64,000 bases of DNA from Terebella lapidaria (taxonomy: Eukaryota > Annelida > Polychaeta > Terebellida > Terebellidae), in NCBI GenBank assembly GCA_949152475.1, contig OX424560.1, forward strand, positions 8,494,001 to 8,558,000, given 5' to 3'. The notes beneath the pieces were generated by a model. That model made no database searches and was not told the DNA's origin. It saw only the letters and a list, made by a program, of their open reading frames with translations. Position 1 is the first letter of the stretch, and each line of letters opens with the position of its first letter. Below are positions 10,640 through 23,336 of this stretch, one piece after another. Position numbers and translations under genes: made by a program.

Positions 10640-10940
10640 TTTTTGTTTTACAGTGAGTGGCGCGGTGGCTCTCACATTGGAGGCGTGCCAAGAATGACGT
10701 CATCGCATGGCCATTTATGATTTGTGGCTGTATTGATTGGAGTGATTCGGCCCTACAGTGTCGTCATCTAGACTGGAGGCTGACGTGTCTATTGGAGCCT
10801 GGCTGGGACGTGAGCTCAGCCAGGGAATTTATGTGCACGCACAGGCGGGCCGATGACTGCCGCTATAAATTCTAATGCAAACTGGAAAAAATGGAGAAAA
10901 GGCACCTTGGAGTCACCCAAGTACAGAATGACGTCAGGAT
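10640..10940. promoter_or_regulatory. CRE-containing GC-rich block with a TATA-like box
   Basis: It contains perfect TGACGTCA at 10,695-10,702 and 10,929-10,936, half-site words TGACGTG near 10,782 and GGACGTGAG near 10,807, and GCTATAAATT at about 10,861-10,870. With the sites at 8860 and 8986 this makes four perfect CREs in 2.1 kb upstream of CREB. The 72-codon ORF across it is not convincing. Confidence 0.45.
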
Positions 10941-11705
10941 ATGTAGCTCGATCAACGTTATTGAGCGTGCATGGCCATGGTTTAAATAAATAACAATTTA
11001 AAGCGTTCAGATTATGTACTGGTCTGGTACCAACTATTATACCGTAACAAAATTTAATGTGCCTGCGTGATATTATTTTTTTCACACAAGTGTTTAAAAG
11101 GTTCAGACAATGCATTGAAATGGAACAAATTAAGAATTCAAATTAACCATCCACAGTTTATTTGGACCAAAGTCATTTCTCACGATTAAATATGGATTAG
11201 GCGTGTATCACTTTATGTTTCTCGTATATAATCGATATCGGACTGAATATTCTCAATTATTTAACCGATCGAGCTTTATTAAACGAATATATTCCTTCAA
11301 CATGAACGACATATTCACGAACATTTATTATTTCTTATTCTTTTTAAGCACATTTTTCTTACACATCCAGGTGCGATAAAAAATATTATATTTATCATGT
11401 AAACTGTGCCTATGCTGTTTTAAATTGTCGTCTGGTCATATTGTTTTACACGGACGTGACCTTCATTTATAAATATTCCAAATAAAGATAATCAACACAG
11501 AGTAATTACTTAGTAATTACTCCCGATTTTGGCGCATGCTGTGAAGCCTCTGGGAGCAAGCGTTGTGTGTGTACAGAGAACATGTCATTGACAAAAGAGA
11601 AATCCAAGCTTCATCCATGGATTAATTTTTTGCATCCATTTTTTTTTGCATCCATGTGAATAAGCTAGGTGGGACACTAGGAATATATGCATCACACGAT
11701 ATCCG
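10941..11705. other. Nothing recognised
   Basis: AT-rich intergenic sequence with no gene or clear repeat. Confidence 0.5.
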
Positions 11706-11709
11706 TTGC

Positions 11710-12720
11710 TAGGTTACCGACGATTTGGTCCGATAACAATTGCCATGGCATTGCGTCCGTCGCCTGTCATCCACCGTCCGTCGTCGCCCGTCTACTTTTT
11801 CATCTTCAATGTTTACGATCGAATTTTTCTGGAAATTTTGCACCAAAAATGCATAACAATATTTCAAGAGGGAAGTATTTTTTAGTTTGTTTATTTTCGT
11901 GCCAGTTTCCGACTCTGGCAGCCATTTTCTCAAAAACTTTTCAGACATTTTTGAGATTTTTATTTGAAAAGATTCCCCTTAAAAAAAAATTGGGGGGTCA
12001 CAAATCGCGTTTAATACTATTCATTTTGGGCCAGTTCTAGGCAAAAAAATCCACCGTTGGAAATTTTTTACAACAATTCTACCACTTTTTCATATGGGGA
12101 GGGCGGCGCTTGGAGATAGGGGTTAGATATTGGCACGTTCAAATTGGAAGTAATATATATATATGCCGATTAGTCTGGTGACCTTGAATTTGATCTTCGG
12201 TGACCTTGGAAGGTCAAACCAGCCATTTATGGGTCCGAAATGCCAAAATTTGCACTTTGTCCGGTCTCAAAAACGATGTGATCAGTTTTTAGATTTTTTT
12301 TCATAACGTACCAATTGGGATACTTGATGATGCATTGGTTGATGATGAAGCGCTTTGAATTATTCATAAGGCCCGATACATGGGCCAGAACGGCACAGAA
12401 TGGCATGATAGGCACACATTGGCTTCTGGGGCCAAAACACCTGTACATAGACATCAGGTTTATAAGATAATCACATAGGACGTCTCATATGGGGCAATTT
12501 TGGTGACCTTGAACTTGATCTAAAATGACCTCAAGTGGTAATTGTGGAACTCATAAATAATGTAAATTGACTGGTCCAGACACTAGAATGCTTGTAGGTA
12601 AAGCTTTGGTTTGTAATATGAGCATATCGGCAGCCACATCAGGTGCTTTCTGGTCACCTTGAATTTGACGTGTAGTGAATTTGAGTATGTCTAACACTGT
12701 ACATTACTCGGGTAACCAAT
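11710..12720 (+). mobile_element. Diverged copy of the hairpin-ended (HINE-like) family
   Basis: The head AGGTTACCGACGATTTGGTC plus CGATAAC is followed by the CGTC-rich stretch 'ccgtccgtcgtcgcccgtc', then 'atcttcaatgtttacgatcgaattttt', which corresponds to the young copies at 18.55-23.3 kb. The body has the TGACCTTGA modules, and the end near 12,709 reads CGGGTAACC, the inverse of the head. Older and shorter than the cluster copies. Confidence 0.7.
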
Positions 12721-12777
12721 GGCGATGGCATGACGCCCCCAGATTGCCAGATAAATGCTATACTCGCTGCAAAAAGA

Positions 12778-12960
12778 CGATAATTTTCGGTCGATTTATT
12801 TTGCGGATTTCGCGGGGTTTTTTTTCAACCACAAAAATAATCTGACCGCAAATATTTGTCTTCTATATAACACACATGCCAGCTAAAACCCGCAAACTGA
12901 AATCACCGCAAATTTGTCTGGCCATAAAAACCTCCAATCTTTCTAGCCGCAAATAAACCA
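12778..12960. mobile_element. Small foldback element rich in CCGCAAA
   Basis: The left side reads TTTATTTTGCGGATTTCGCG and the right side CCGCAAATAAACCAG, which are inverted to each other. Internal CCGCAAA words recur (12,852, 12,893, 12,907). No coding capacity. Family not recognised. Confidence 0.45.
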
Positions 12961-13222
12961 GAATATGGGATAGCGTTCCTAGTTTTCTATGTGTAGACTA
13001 TAGGCTTTTGTGTTAAATTAACATTTTTTATTGAAATCTCACTGCTAATTTCTAATAAGGTATACACAGCAGAAGTAAGGTATACACAGCAGAAAATACA
13101 AATGTGACTTTCGAGGGGATGGGTTGGGGAGGGGCACAATTAATCAACTCGACACGGTCAATCCCCTGTGCATTCAGATGTAGCTAGTTTTGCTAATAAA
13201 TTCACATGAATTTATATACAGT

Positions 13223-13622
13223 GGCGTATCGTTGAAATATCGGAATTTTTTTCTTAAAACTCTAAATTTTTAGTAACTTTTCTTTCGAGATAATATTCTC
13301 AAAATTTCGAGATTAATTGCTCAGGATTTCAATATATTATCTCAAATTTTCGAGATAGATCTACCATCTCAAAATTTCGTCGCATTGTACCCAAATTTAG
13401 GATCCTATCACAAAATGTTGAGATGTCATATTCATCCTGAAACTTTTAGTTAGCATCTACAAACTCTTAGTTACAATGTAAAAATTTGGATATATGTATG
13501 GCATCCCCTGAAAATTCGAGATTCTTTCTCGAAAATTGTCTGATTTCTCAAAATTTGAGGTGGTCTCGAAATTTTGAGATAAATTTGACTTAAAAGAATT
13601 TCCGTCATGGCAGCAACACGCC
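13223..13622. mobile_element. 400-bp palindrome-array element, core TCTCAAAATTTCGAGA
   Basis: The left end GGCGTATCGTTG..CGGAATTTTTTT and the reverse complement of the right end, GGCGTGTTGCTGCCATGACG then GAAATTCTTTT, are inverted repeats. The interior is a loose array of CTCAAAATTTCGAGAT-type near palindromes between AT-rich linkers. The right end continues into a perfect palindrome (13,616-13,636: ACACGCCTAG, G, CTAGGCGTGT), as if a second terminus in the other orientation abuts it. Confidence 0.65.
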
Positions 13623-13817
13623 TAGGCTAGGCGTGTATGATAGCGAGCAGCACTCTGCTTTTGGTATACGCTCAGCTATAGATGTTTGCATATTGACAAA
13701 TCACGTTACATTGTCATAACGCGAACTAATTTTTTCCACGACAAGGCTTCACCAAAGAGCCGGTGACCACCCATTCCGCGTTATTGCTGGCTAAGAATTG
13801 AATTCCGCGTTATCATT

Positions 13818-14040
13818 CAGGGGCGGATTTGAGGGTTTGGAAAGGGGGGGGAGGTCCGGGGGACATACGGTCCCATATTGTCCAAGCCAGATAGGCGAGG
13901 GGTCTGGGGCCCGCCTGGGGCTCCAGAATCCAACGACCTCCAGACGCTCTGTGGTGATTTCTGAAGCTCTGGGAGCTTGAAAATGTTGCTATCAAACAGA
14001 CACTTTTCATATCAAACCATATACTTTCAACTCAACAATA
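13818..14040 (+). mobile_element. hAT-like element end (CAGGGGCGGAT)
   Basis: It starts with CAGGGGCGGATTTGAGGG followed by G-rich sequence. This end is typical of short hAT-type elements of marine invertebrates. The matching other end was not found nearby, so the element may be truncated. Its partner-type end occurs at 18,072-18,087. Confidence 0.45.
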
Positions 14041-14081
14041 GTTAATATTAATCATGAAGTGAAAAAAAAACTAACATAATT

Positions 14082-15605
14082 AAGGCATTTCGGCAGAAAT
14101 GCCTTTATGGTTTTAGCAGAATTTTTTTTTTCTTCTTCTTCTTTTTCTTTTTTTTCTTCTTCCGCCACTTTTGGTTTCCGGACGATAACTTTAGATTGCC
14201 TTGACGGATCCTCGTCAAATTTTCACCACAAGTCAGAAATGATATGTGGAAGAACCCTATTCTTTTTGAGCCGGATCCGAGGTCCGTGAGGTCCGTGAGG
14301 ATGAAATCAAGGCTAATTTTGAGACTTGGTTTCCGGACGATAACTGGAAAAATATTTAGGCAATAGTTGCAGAACTCTGCATGGAGGTTCATATGCCACC
14401 AGGGAAGAATCCTATCGATTTTGGGATCGATCCGTCAAACGACCTTTGACCTAGAGGTCGAAATAATTTTTTGCTGATTCATCCTTGAGGCTTCCTGCAT
14501 ATCTCAGAAACCGTGCATCGTAGAGCGAAACGGACGTTATTTTCGGACTCGTCGCCCTAGACAAACATCTCTAGGGTGTATTATTTTTTTTTGATCCGGC
14601 TCCGAGGTCCGTGAGGTCCTTGAGGATGAAATCGAGGCTGATCTTGAAACTTGGTTTCCGGACGATAACTCGAAAAATATTCAGGCAATAGTTGCAGAAT
14701 TTTGCACGGAGGTTTATATATCAACAGGGAAGAACTCTATTGATTTTGGGATCGATACGTCAAACGACCTTTGACCTAGAGGTCGAAATAATTTTTTGCT
14801 GAGTCATCCTTGAGGCATCCTGCATATCTCGGAAACGGTGCGTCGTAGAGCGAAACAGACGTTATTTTCGGACTCGTCGCCCTAGACAAACATGTCTAAG
14901 GGGTATTATGGACGAACTTTGACCTTGACCCCAAATTTTTTTGCCGAGTCGGCATTTTTCGTTTTCGTCGATATCTCGGAAACGGTCCGTCGTAGAGCGA
15001 AACGGACGTTATTTTCGGACTCGTCGCCCTAGACTAACATGTCTAAGGGGTATTATTGATGAACTTTGACCTTGACCCGAACTTTTTTTGCCGAGTCGGC
15101 ATTGTTCGTTTTCGTCGATATCCCGGAAACGGTGCTTCATAGAGCGAAACGGACGTTATTTTCGGACTCGTCGCCCCAGACAAACATGTCTAAGGGGTAT
15201 TATGGATGAACTTTGACCTTGACCCGAAGTTTCTTTGCCGAGTCGGCATTTTTCGTTTTCGTCGATATCTCGGAAACGGTGCTTCGTAGAGCGAAACGGA
15301 CGTTATTTTCGGACTCGTCGCCCTAGACAATCATGTCTTAAGGGGTATTATGAATGAACTTTGACCTTGACCCGAAATTTTTTTGCCGCGTCGGCATTTT
15401 TCGTTTTCGTCGATATCTCGGGAACGGTGAGTCGTAGAGCAAAACGGACTTTTTTTTCGGACTCGTCAGCCTAGACAAACATGTCTAAGGGGTATTATTT
15501 TAACGGTAAATTTTTTTGCGGAGTCGACATTTTTCATTTTCGTCGATATCTAGTATATATTATAAATTAATCATCACACCGAAATGCCTCCAAGGCATCT
15601 TTAGG
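14082..15605. mobile_element. 1.5-kb non-autonomous element with hairpin ends and 150-bp subrepeats
   Basis: The left end is a perfect hairpin (14,082-14,105: AAGGCATTTC, GGCA, GAAATGCCTT). The right end near 15,580-15,600 has ATGCCT-CCA-AGGCAT, so both termini carry the same motif inverted. Inside, a roughly 150-bp unit recurs about six times, marked by GGACGTTATTTTCGGACTCG near 14,531, 14,861, 15,008, 15,152, 15,299 and 15,446. A second module with 'ttggtttccggacgataact' occurs two to three times from 14,175. There is no ORF. It resembles central-repeat elements in other invertebrate genomes; the superfamily is unknown. Confidence 0.7.
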
Positions 15606-17870
15606 CCTTGACGTCTAGTTGTTCTGTATTATACCCGACACATTTGAACAGTGTTATTTTTTTGGCCATATAATACACTATACATATATCAAGGGTGGAT
15701 CCAAGATTTAGGGGAGATAGCAGGACTCGTGAGCCATACTACTGCCATATAGCTATGGCAGAATTTAGGGTTACGCAGAATATAGGGAGGGGATGGTAGA
15801 TCGCTCAGCTTCACGGACTAGTGTTATCTCAACCTACAAATGGATAACTGAGAACTGAGCTACTATATGTTTCTTGGGTTTTGCGATAGATTCAGTCTCT
15901 CCATAATTCGATGAACATAACTAAAACCAAGGAAAAATAGTGTAACTTTCATTTAGAAATGTGAAATGTGAAAGCCAAATGCTGTCTTGAGTTGTATTAC
16001 ATTCTGTACTCAATCTGACGATTAAAAACCCATGTATCCATAATGTCATGATGAGATTTGAGGACGTAAAGAAATGATGTAATTTATTGATAAATTTGAA
16101 GTATAATATACTTTTGGGAATGGGAACTGGGGCCCTTGATCCAAGAATCCAAATGGTATTTTGAGTTTTGTGTTAAGTTTTGCACTAAGAATTGACTCTG
16201 ATCGCCTAGGATCTCAGAAGCGAAATGTTATTTTTTAGTGTCATTTTCATGTGAGCTATAATTGTCAAATGTAAAACAGGAGATACTTTCGAGCGTTGGG
16301 ATCTTGGGCCTCTGAGCCCAGGAGCTAAATGATACTTCGAGCATTGTGGTACATTTTGTGCGAAGTCCTGACTCTCGACCACTATAGAACCTATGCATCT
16401 ATTATTCCCGGCCCCTCAGGGCCGGGTATATGTGATTGTCGTTGACCTCACCCTATGTATCTCCTGTCTTCCGACTCTCTCGGACGACTCTCTTAGATTC
16501 AGCATACATTGGTGTTGGTTTCGCGAATTTGCTATAAAAGCCGATAAATTCCGCTAGACTGATTTAAAAACACTGCTAATATCACTATACTAAAAATAAG
16601 AATTTGAATGACAATGAGAAGTGCTGTTTCAAATGAGTTTTCGGCTGGTATTCGCGAGTGCAATTACCGATTCTCCTGCCGGTTATTTTGGAACTTCTCA
16701 TATTTGAACCGCCCCAGATATAATCACTGCGTTATATAACTACGCCAACAAGTAATCACTAAGAATGTGTTGTATTGCAGCGACAGACAGTGATACACTA
16801 GGTGTAAGCATTTCAGAGAATAGTTTAAAATTATCTTTTCGAATTATTACAGTTGCATTAGGCCTGTTAGGTCATTTTTCGTGGGGCGATCAAGCGTGTA
16901 GCATAATAATTAATACTGAAGCATGAGAAATTTTGTTGCTTCACAAGCGCGATCGCCTTTAATAGCCAAGACCGCCATAACGAAGCCGTGACGAATCCGT
17001 GCTTTCGACCAGGAGTACTTAAAAACCCGGCAATAGGTATAACCTTTATTCCAGTTTTATATGAGCCCTGCTATGGAATTTTGTACATATGCATAGGGGC
17101 CTAATGTGCAGGATCGGTTAGACATCTATCCATTGTAATGCGGCTGTACACATACACTTTAGGCCTATTCATCAAATCCTGCCACCTCTACGTGAATATT
17201 TAAACCTATGGTGATATTTTGGGGCATATTGGGAATGTGAGATTTTAAACTAGAAGATAGTTTCCAGATTCTTGGGGGACTTATAGAGCAGGAATTTAGT
17301 AGGATGTTTTTAACAGAGCTGCCGACGGCTAGGTCCAAAGACTGGCACTGGCGATCTGGCAAGGATACCGTACATCTAAGTGGACTTGGGGGAGATAAGT
17401 TGGCTGAGGGTGTACACAATTTCCTGTTTCATTTACTTTGATGTGACTGATTGTGTGACTTTTTATATGAACTGTACAAATATTGTTGTGAGTTATTCAT
17501 ATATATGTGTTGATTGTGTATTGAATGTGTTGAATTCAGATTTGTGAGTCCATGGGAAACACGTACACATAAAAGGTCCGGGTTTTTTTCTGCCATGTTT
17601 TCTAAAACATGGCGTTATACTTGTTTCATGATGAGATTTGAGTCCAAGGAGAAACGATGAAAAATATTGTGATATGTATGGCAGAAATTATGTGATGGTC
17701 TGGGGACTAAGGCCTGAGTTGTATGTTACGTTTTGTACTCAATCTGATCATAGAGAACCATACCATACCATACCGAGGTAATCCAAATTTCATGATGAGA
17801 TTATACAGGCGTGCGTATCCATTTAATTCCATGATGAGGTTTGAGATCGAAGAGAAATATTAGATCATGT
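15606..17870. repeat. Degenerate tandem repeats, no gene supported
   Basis: Short units recur with strong divergence. Markers are 'catgatgagatttgag' (16,047; 17,627; 17,831 variant) and 'ttgtactcaatctga' (16,003; 17,733) with looser versions at 16,170 and 16,350. A perfect 8-bp-stem hairpin CCCGGCCC-CTCA-GGGCCGGG lies at 16,407-16,426. The 84-codon minus ORF at 17,165-17,419 has no recognisable domain. Confidence 0.45.
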
Positions 17871-17994
17871 TGAAACATGGAAAAGGAACATGCCGAGCAA
17901 GATATCCGTAGGGGCCCACTGAAGTACGAACCATGTCTTAGGCCTATAATAAATACATATTTCTATGGTATTGTATATTCTGCCCCTTTCTTTC

Positions 17995-17997
<3 letters not shown>

Positions 17998-18038
<41 letters not shown>

Positions 18039-18087
18039 TCTTTCGCCCACAAAGAAGAGGGGGTCCGGACCCTGAATCCGCCCCTGA
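17998..18087 (-). mobile_element. hAT-like element end with (CT)n microsatellite
   Basis: The CT run is at 17,998-18,036. Then GGGGGTCCGGACCCTGAATC and CGCCCCTGA end at about 18,087; read from the other strand this is CAGGGGCGGATTCAGGG, the same end type as at 13,818. The other end was not identified. Confidence 0.5.
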
Positions 18088-18393
18088 TCATAGTTAGCGT
18101 TCGCGGTACTATGGTAAAACGTATTATGTTTTGTCACTCTGCTGAACTCCTTTATACACGTACTCCAATGCCTACTCTACATTTCATCCAGAATATCGCC
18201 AATCGATGGGGCAACCGAAATGTCTCTCAGACTTGATGTATAACAGTAATAACTCAGATCAAATTGAGTTATAAGTTATCATATTGTTTTTATGGAAAAC
18301 GCTAATGTTATGGTTCTCATAGAACCTTATTGTCCTGAATATATTCATTCGTTCTCGAGATATCAATGTCGTATCAAATTCCTCGGGGTTTTT

Positions 18394-18553
18394 AGGTTAC
18401 CGTACCTATGGTTATATTTAGGGGCTATTTTGGGGAAAGTGTTGGGACGTCCGTCCGTTCACATTTTGTCTTTAAGTGTACGGTGCAATCTTTCTGAAAA
18501 TTTGGGGGAAGATACTTTATAATAATTCCCGAAGGAGGTATTTTTTAGTTTTT
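18394..18553 (+). mobile_element. Truncated head of the hairpin-ended (HINE-like) family
   Basis: It begins AGGTTACCGTACC and runs about 160 bp through 'cgtccgtccgttcac' and 'gaaaatttgg', then gives way to the next full head at 18,554. Confidence 0.6.
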
Positions 18554-20140
18554 AGGTTACCGGACCTATGGTCCGATAACCTATTGCCGTCACGTTGCGT
18601 CCGTCGTCCGTCTGTCGTCCGTCCGTCGTCCGGCGTCCGTCGTCCGTCGTCCGTCCACATTTTTAGGTTACCGTCCGTCCGTCCGTCCGTCCGGCGTTAA
18701 CATTTTTATCTTTAAAGTTAACGATCGAATCTTTCTGAAATTTTGCGCAAAAATGCCTAAAAATATTTTGAGAAGGAGGTATTTTTTTGTTTTTTGATTT
18801 TCGCATTTTTTTTTCAAAATGGCGGCCGTTTTTGTCGAAAAACGCTCAATTTTGGACTTTGACGGCCATTTTCTCAAAAACTGTCTGATCAGTTTTGAGT
18901 TTTTGGTTTCAAAAGATTCCCCTCATATACCTCTGTGATATGTATAAGTTTGGTTGCCCTAAATCTGCCGGTTTCCGTGTGGCGGCCATTTTGAATTTTT
19001 GGCGGGTCGGCGAAAAAAAATTTTTTCCCCCCAAATCGCATTACTATCCATTTTGGGCCATTTCTAGGGCAAAAAAAATTTTTCACCCTTTGAAAAAAAT
19101 TTTGGACAGAAAATTTTCGGCACTTTTTCCCTTCATAATGGGAGCTGTCCGGACTGTACTCATAGAACGCTTGAAGATAGAGCTTAGAAATTGGCACTTT
19201 CAAATGGGAAGTCATATATGGCGACTTGTGTGGTGACCTTGAATTTGACCTTGGATGACCTTGAAAGGTCAAAACAGCCATTTTGGGGTCGAAAAACGCT
19301 CAAATTTGCACCTGGTCTGTATTTTCTCAAAAACTGTCTGATCAGTTTTGAGATTTTTGCTTAAACAGATTCCTCTTATATACCTCTGTGACGTGTATAA
19401 GTTTTGTTGCCCTTGAATCGCCGATCTCAGTGTGGCGGCCATTTTGAATTTTTGACGAGTCGGCAAAAAAAAAATTTTTCGCCCCAAATAACATTACTAT
19501 CCATTTTGGGCCATTTCTAGGCAAAAAAAAATTTTCACCCTTTGAAAAAAATTTTGGACTTGGAAAATTTTCGGCACTTTTTTCCTTCATAATGGGAGCT
19601 GTCAGGACTGTACTCATAGAACGCTTGAAGATAGAGCTTAGAAATTGGCACTTTCAAATGGGAAGTCATATATGGCGACTTGTGTGGTGACCTTGAATTT
19701 GACCTTGGATGACCTTGAAAGGTCAAAACAGCCATTTTGGGGTCAAAAAATGCCCAGATTTGCCTTTGTAGATGAAATGCTTGCAGATAGAGCTCATGTT
19801 TGCATTATGAACATATAGGAAGACATATATGGCACAACTAATGATGACCTTGAACTTGACGTCAGATGACCTTGAGTGCCAAATGTCTGACTTGGAATGT
19901 GTAAATTGACCTGAGCGGCCTAAACGATTCCACCCAACATATAGAATATCAAATGCCGCACACATACATGTAATGGTTACATCGAAGTTCATACGGATGA
20001 CCTTGATTGGTAAATCCCAAGGTCATATGTTTACACTGCGAACCTTGATTGGTAAATCTCAAGGTCTGTTACCTGCCAATGCTGCCATGGCCAAACCAAA
20101 ATTGTCCGGTAACCTATCTTAGCCTTTGGGCTAATTTTTT
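18554..20140 (+). mobile_element. HINE-like element copy 1
   Basis: The head is a hairpin, AGGTTACCGGACC-TAT-GGTCCGATAACCT, followed by (CGTC)n-rich sequence. A second partial head is nested at about 18,664. The body has two internal subrepeats of about 450 bp, each with 'aaaactgtctgatcagtttt', 'ggcggccattttgaattttt', 'ttcataatgggagctgtc' and a block of TGACCTTGA words. The end is GTCCGGTAACC, the inverse of the head, then the hairpin TTAGCC-TTTG-GGCTAA (20,119-20,134) and a T run. Microsatellite after the head, inverted subterminal repeats and a 3' hairpin fit non-autonomous Helentron elements. All ORFs inside are by-products. Confidence 0.7.
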
Positions 20141-20163
20141 TTTATTTATGATTTAACTTTTTT

Positions 20164-21683
20164 AGGTTACCGGACCTTTGGTCCGATAACCTATTGGCAT
20201 GGCGTTGCGTCCGTCGTCCGTCCGTCCGTCCGTCCGTCCGGCGTTAACATTTTTATCTTTAAAGTTAACGATCGAATCTTTCTGAAATTTTGCACAAAAA
20301 TGCCTAGAAATATTTTGAGAAGGAGGTATTTTTTTGTTTTTAGATTTTCGCATTTTTTTCAAAATAGCGGCCGTTTTTGTCGAAAAACGCTCAATTTTTT
20401 ACTTTGACGGCCATTTTCTCAAAAACTGTCTGATCAGTTTTGAGTTTTTGGTTTCAAAAGATTCCTCTCATATACCTCTGTGATATGTATAAGTTTGGTT
20501 GCCCTAAATCTGCCGGTTTCCGTGTGGCGGCCATTTTGAATTTTTGGCGGGTCGGCGAAAAAAAATTTTTTCGCCCCAAATCGCATTACTATCCATTTTG
20601 GGCCATTTCTAGGGCAAAAAAAATTTTTCACCCTTTGAAAAAAATTTTGGACAAAATTTTCGGCACTTTTTCCCTTCATAATGGGAGCTGTCCGGACTGT
20701 ACTCATAGAACGCTTGAAGATAGAGCTTAGAAATTGGCACTTTCAAATGGGAAGTCATATATGGCGACTTGTGTGGTGACCTTGAATTTGACCTTGGATG
20801 ACCTTGAAAGGTCAAAACAGCCATTTTGGGGTCGAAAAACGCTCAAATTTGCACCTGGTCTGTATTTTCTCAAAAACTGTCTGATCAGTTTTGAGATTTT
20901 TGCTTAAACAGATTCCTCTTATATACCTCTGTGACGTGTATAAGTTTTGTTGCCCTTGAATCGCCGATCTCAGTGTGGCGGCCATTTTGAATTTTTGACG
21001 AGTCGGCAAAAAAAAAATTTTTCGCCCCAAATAACATTACTATCCATTTTGGGCCATTTCTAGGCAAAAAAAAATTTTCACCCTTTGAAAAAAATTTTGG
21101 ACTTGGAAAATTTTCGGCACTTTTTTCCTTCATAATGGGAGCTGTCAGGACTGTACTCATAGAACGCTTGAAGATAGAGCTTAGAAATTGGCACTTTCAA
21201 ATGGGAAGTCATATATGGCGACTTGTGTGGTGACCTTGAATTTGACCTTGGATGACCTTGAAAGGTCAAAACAGCCATTTTGGGGTCAAAAAATGCCCAG
21301 ATTTGCCTTTGTAGATGAAATGCTTGCAGATAGAGCTCATGTTTGCATTATGAACATATAGGAAGACATATATGGCACAACTAATGATGACCTTGAACTT
21401 GACGTCAGATGACCTTGAGTGCCAAATGTCTGACTTGGAATGTGTAAATTGACCTGAGCGGCCTAAACGATTCCACCCAACATATAGAATATCAAATGCC
21501 GCACACATACATGTAATGGTTACATCGAAGTTCATACGGATGACCTTGATTGGTAAATCCCAAGGTCATATGTTTACACTGCGAACCTTGATTGGTAAAT
21601 CTCAAGGTCTGTTACCTGCCAATGCTGCCATGGCCAAACCAAAATTGTCCGGTAACCTATCTTAGCCTTTGGGCTAATTTTTT
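20164..21683 (+). mobile_element. HINE-like element copy 2
   Basis: Same layout as copy 1. The head hairpin is at 20,164-20,192 and the tail hairpin at 21,662-21,677. It is almost identical to copy 3 over its length, and its second half is almost identical to the second half of copy 1, at a constant offset of 1,543 bp. That points to recent tandem duplication. Confidence 0.75.
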
Positions 21684-21706
21684 TTTATTTATGATTTAAC
21701 TTTTTT

Positions 21707-23336
21707 AGGTTACCCGACCTTTGGTCCGATAACCTATTGGCATGGCGTTGCGTCCGTCGTCCGTCCGTCCGTCCGTCCGTCCGGCGTTAACATTTTTATC
21801 TTTAAAGTTAACGATCGAATCTTTCTGAAATTTTGCACAAAAATGCCTAGAAATATTTTGAGAAGGAGGTATTTTTTTGTTTTTAGATTTTCGCATTTTT
21901 TTCAAAATAGCGGCCGTTTTTGTCGAAAAACGCTCAATTTTTTACTTTGACGGCCATTTTCTCAAAAACTGTCTGATCAGTTTTGAGTTTTTGGTTTCAA
22001 AAGATTCCTCTCATATACCTCTGTGATATGTATAAGTTTGGTTGCCCTAAATCTGCCGGTTTCCGTGTGGCGGCCATTTTGAATTTTTGGCGGGTCGGCG
22101 AAAAAAAATTTTTTCGCCCCAAATCGCATTACTATCCATTTTGGGCCATTTCTAGGGCAAAAAAAATTTTTCACCCTTTGAAAAAAATTTTGGACAAAAT
22201 TTTCGGCACTTTTTCCCTTCATAATGGGAGCTGTCCGGACTGTACTCATAGAACGCTTGAAGATAGAGCTTAGAAATTGGCACTTTCAAATGGGAAGTCA
22301 TATATGGCGACTTGTGTGGTGACCTTGAATTTGACCTTGGATGACCTTGAAAGGTCAAAACAGCCATTTTGGGGTCGAAAAACGCTCAAATTTGCACCTG
22401 GTCTGTATTTTCTCAAAAACTGTCTGATCAGTTTTGAGATTTTTGCTTAAACAGATTCCTCTTATATACCTCTGTCACGTGTATAAGTTTTGTTGCCCTT
22501 GAATCGCCGATCTCAGTGTGGCGGCCATTTTGAATTTTTGACGAGTCGGCGAAAAAAAATTTTTTCGCCCCAAATAACATTACTATCCATTTTGGGCCAT
22601 TTGTAGGCAAAAAAAATTTTTCACCCTTTGAAAAAAATGTTAGACTTAGAAAATTTTCGGCACTTTTTTCCTTCATAATGGGAGCTGTCAGGACTGTACT
22701 CATAGAACGCTTGAAGATAGAGCTTAGAAATTGGCACTTTCAAATGGGAAGTCATATATGGCGACTTGTGTGGTGACCTTGAATTTGACCTTGGATGACC
22801 TTGAAAGGTCAAAACAGCCATTTTGGGGTCAAAAAATGCCCAGATTTGCCTCTACAGATGAAATGCATGTAGATATAGTTTCAGTTTGCATTATGAACAT
22901 ATAGGAAGTCATATATTGAACAACTGAAGATGACCTGGATTTTGACTTTGGAGGACCTTGAGTGCTAAATGTCTGGCTTGAAATCTTGAAAGTGGCCTCT
23001 GAAGCATAAACTTTTGCACATACAGGTTAGGATTGTGTATAAGCTTATAAAAAAGTCATGTATAAATGGCACATTTTTTGGTGACCTTGGACTTGACCTT
23101 AAAGACCTTGATGGGCAAATCTCAAAATCTGAAATTGGCCTCTACATACAAAATACTTGTTGATGAAGCTTATGTGTTTGTATTATGAACATATGAAGTG
23201 ATATGCAGCATACCTCATGGAGACATTGAAATTCACAAAGATAACCTTGACTGGTAAATCTCAAAGTCATATGTCACCTACAATGCTTAAAACCAAAGTT
23301 TTCCGGTAACCTATCTTAGCCCTTGGGCTAATTTTT
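21707..23336 (+). mobile_element. HINE-like element copy 3
   Basis: The first part is nearly identical to copy 2. After about 22,850 the sequence diverges, with extra TGACCTTGA modules. The tail hairpin is TTAGCCC-TT-GGGCTAA (23,316-23,331). Confidence 0.75.

Noticed and set aside
10657-10875. 72-codon ORF in the CRE-rich block
   Set aside because: No domain, no homology I recognise, and it overlaps likely promoter sequence.
18889-22821. Recurrent ORFs of 60-130 codons on both strands
   Set aside because: They repeat with the element copies, occur on both strands over the same DNA, have no domain and change with indels. They are by-products of the repeat.
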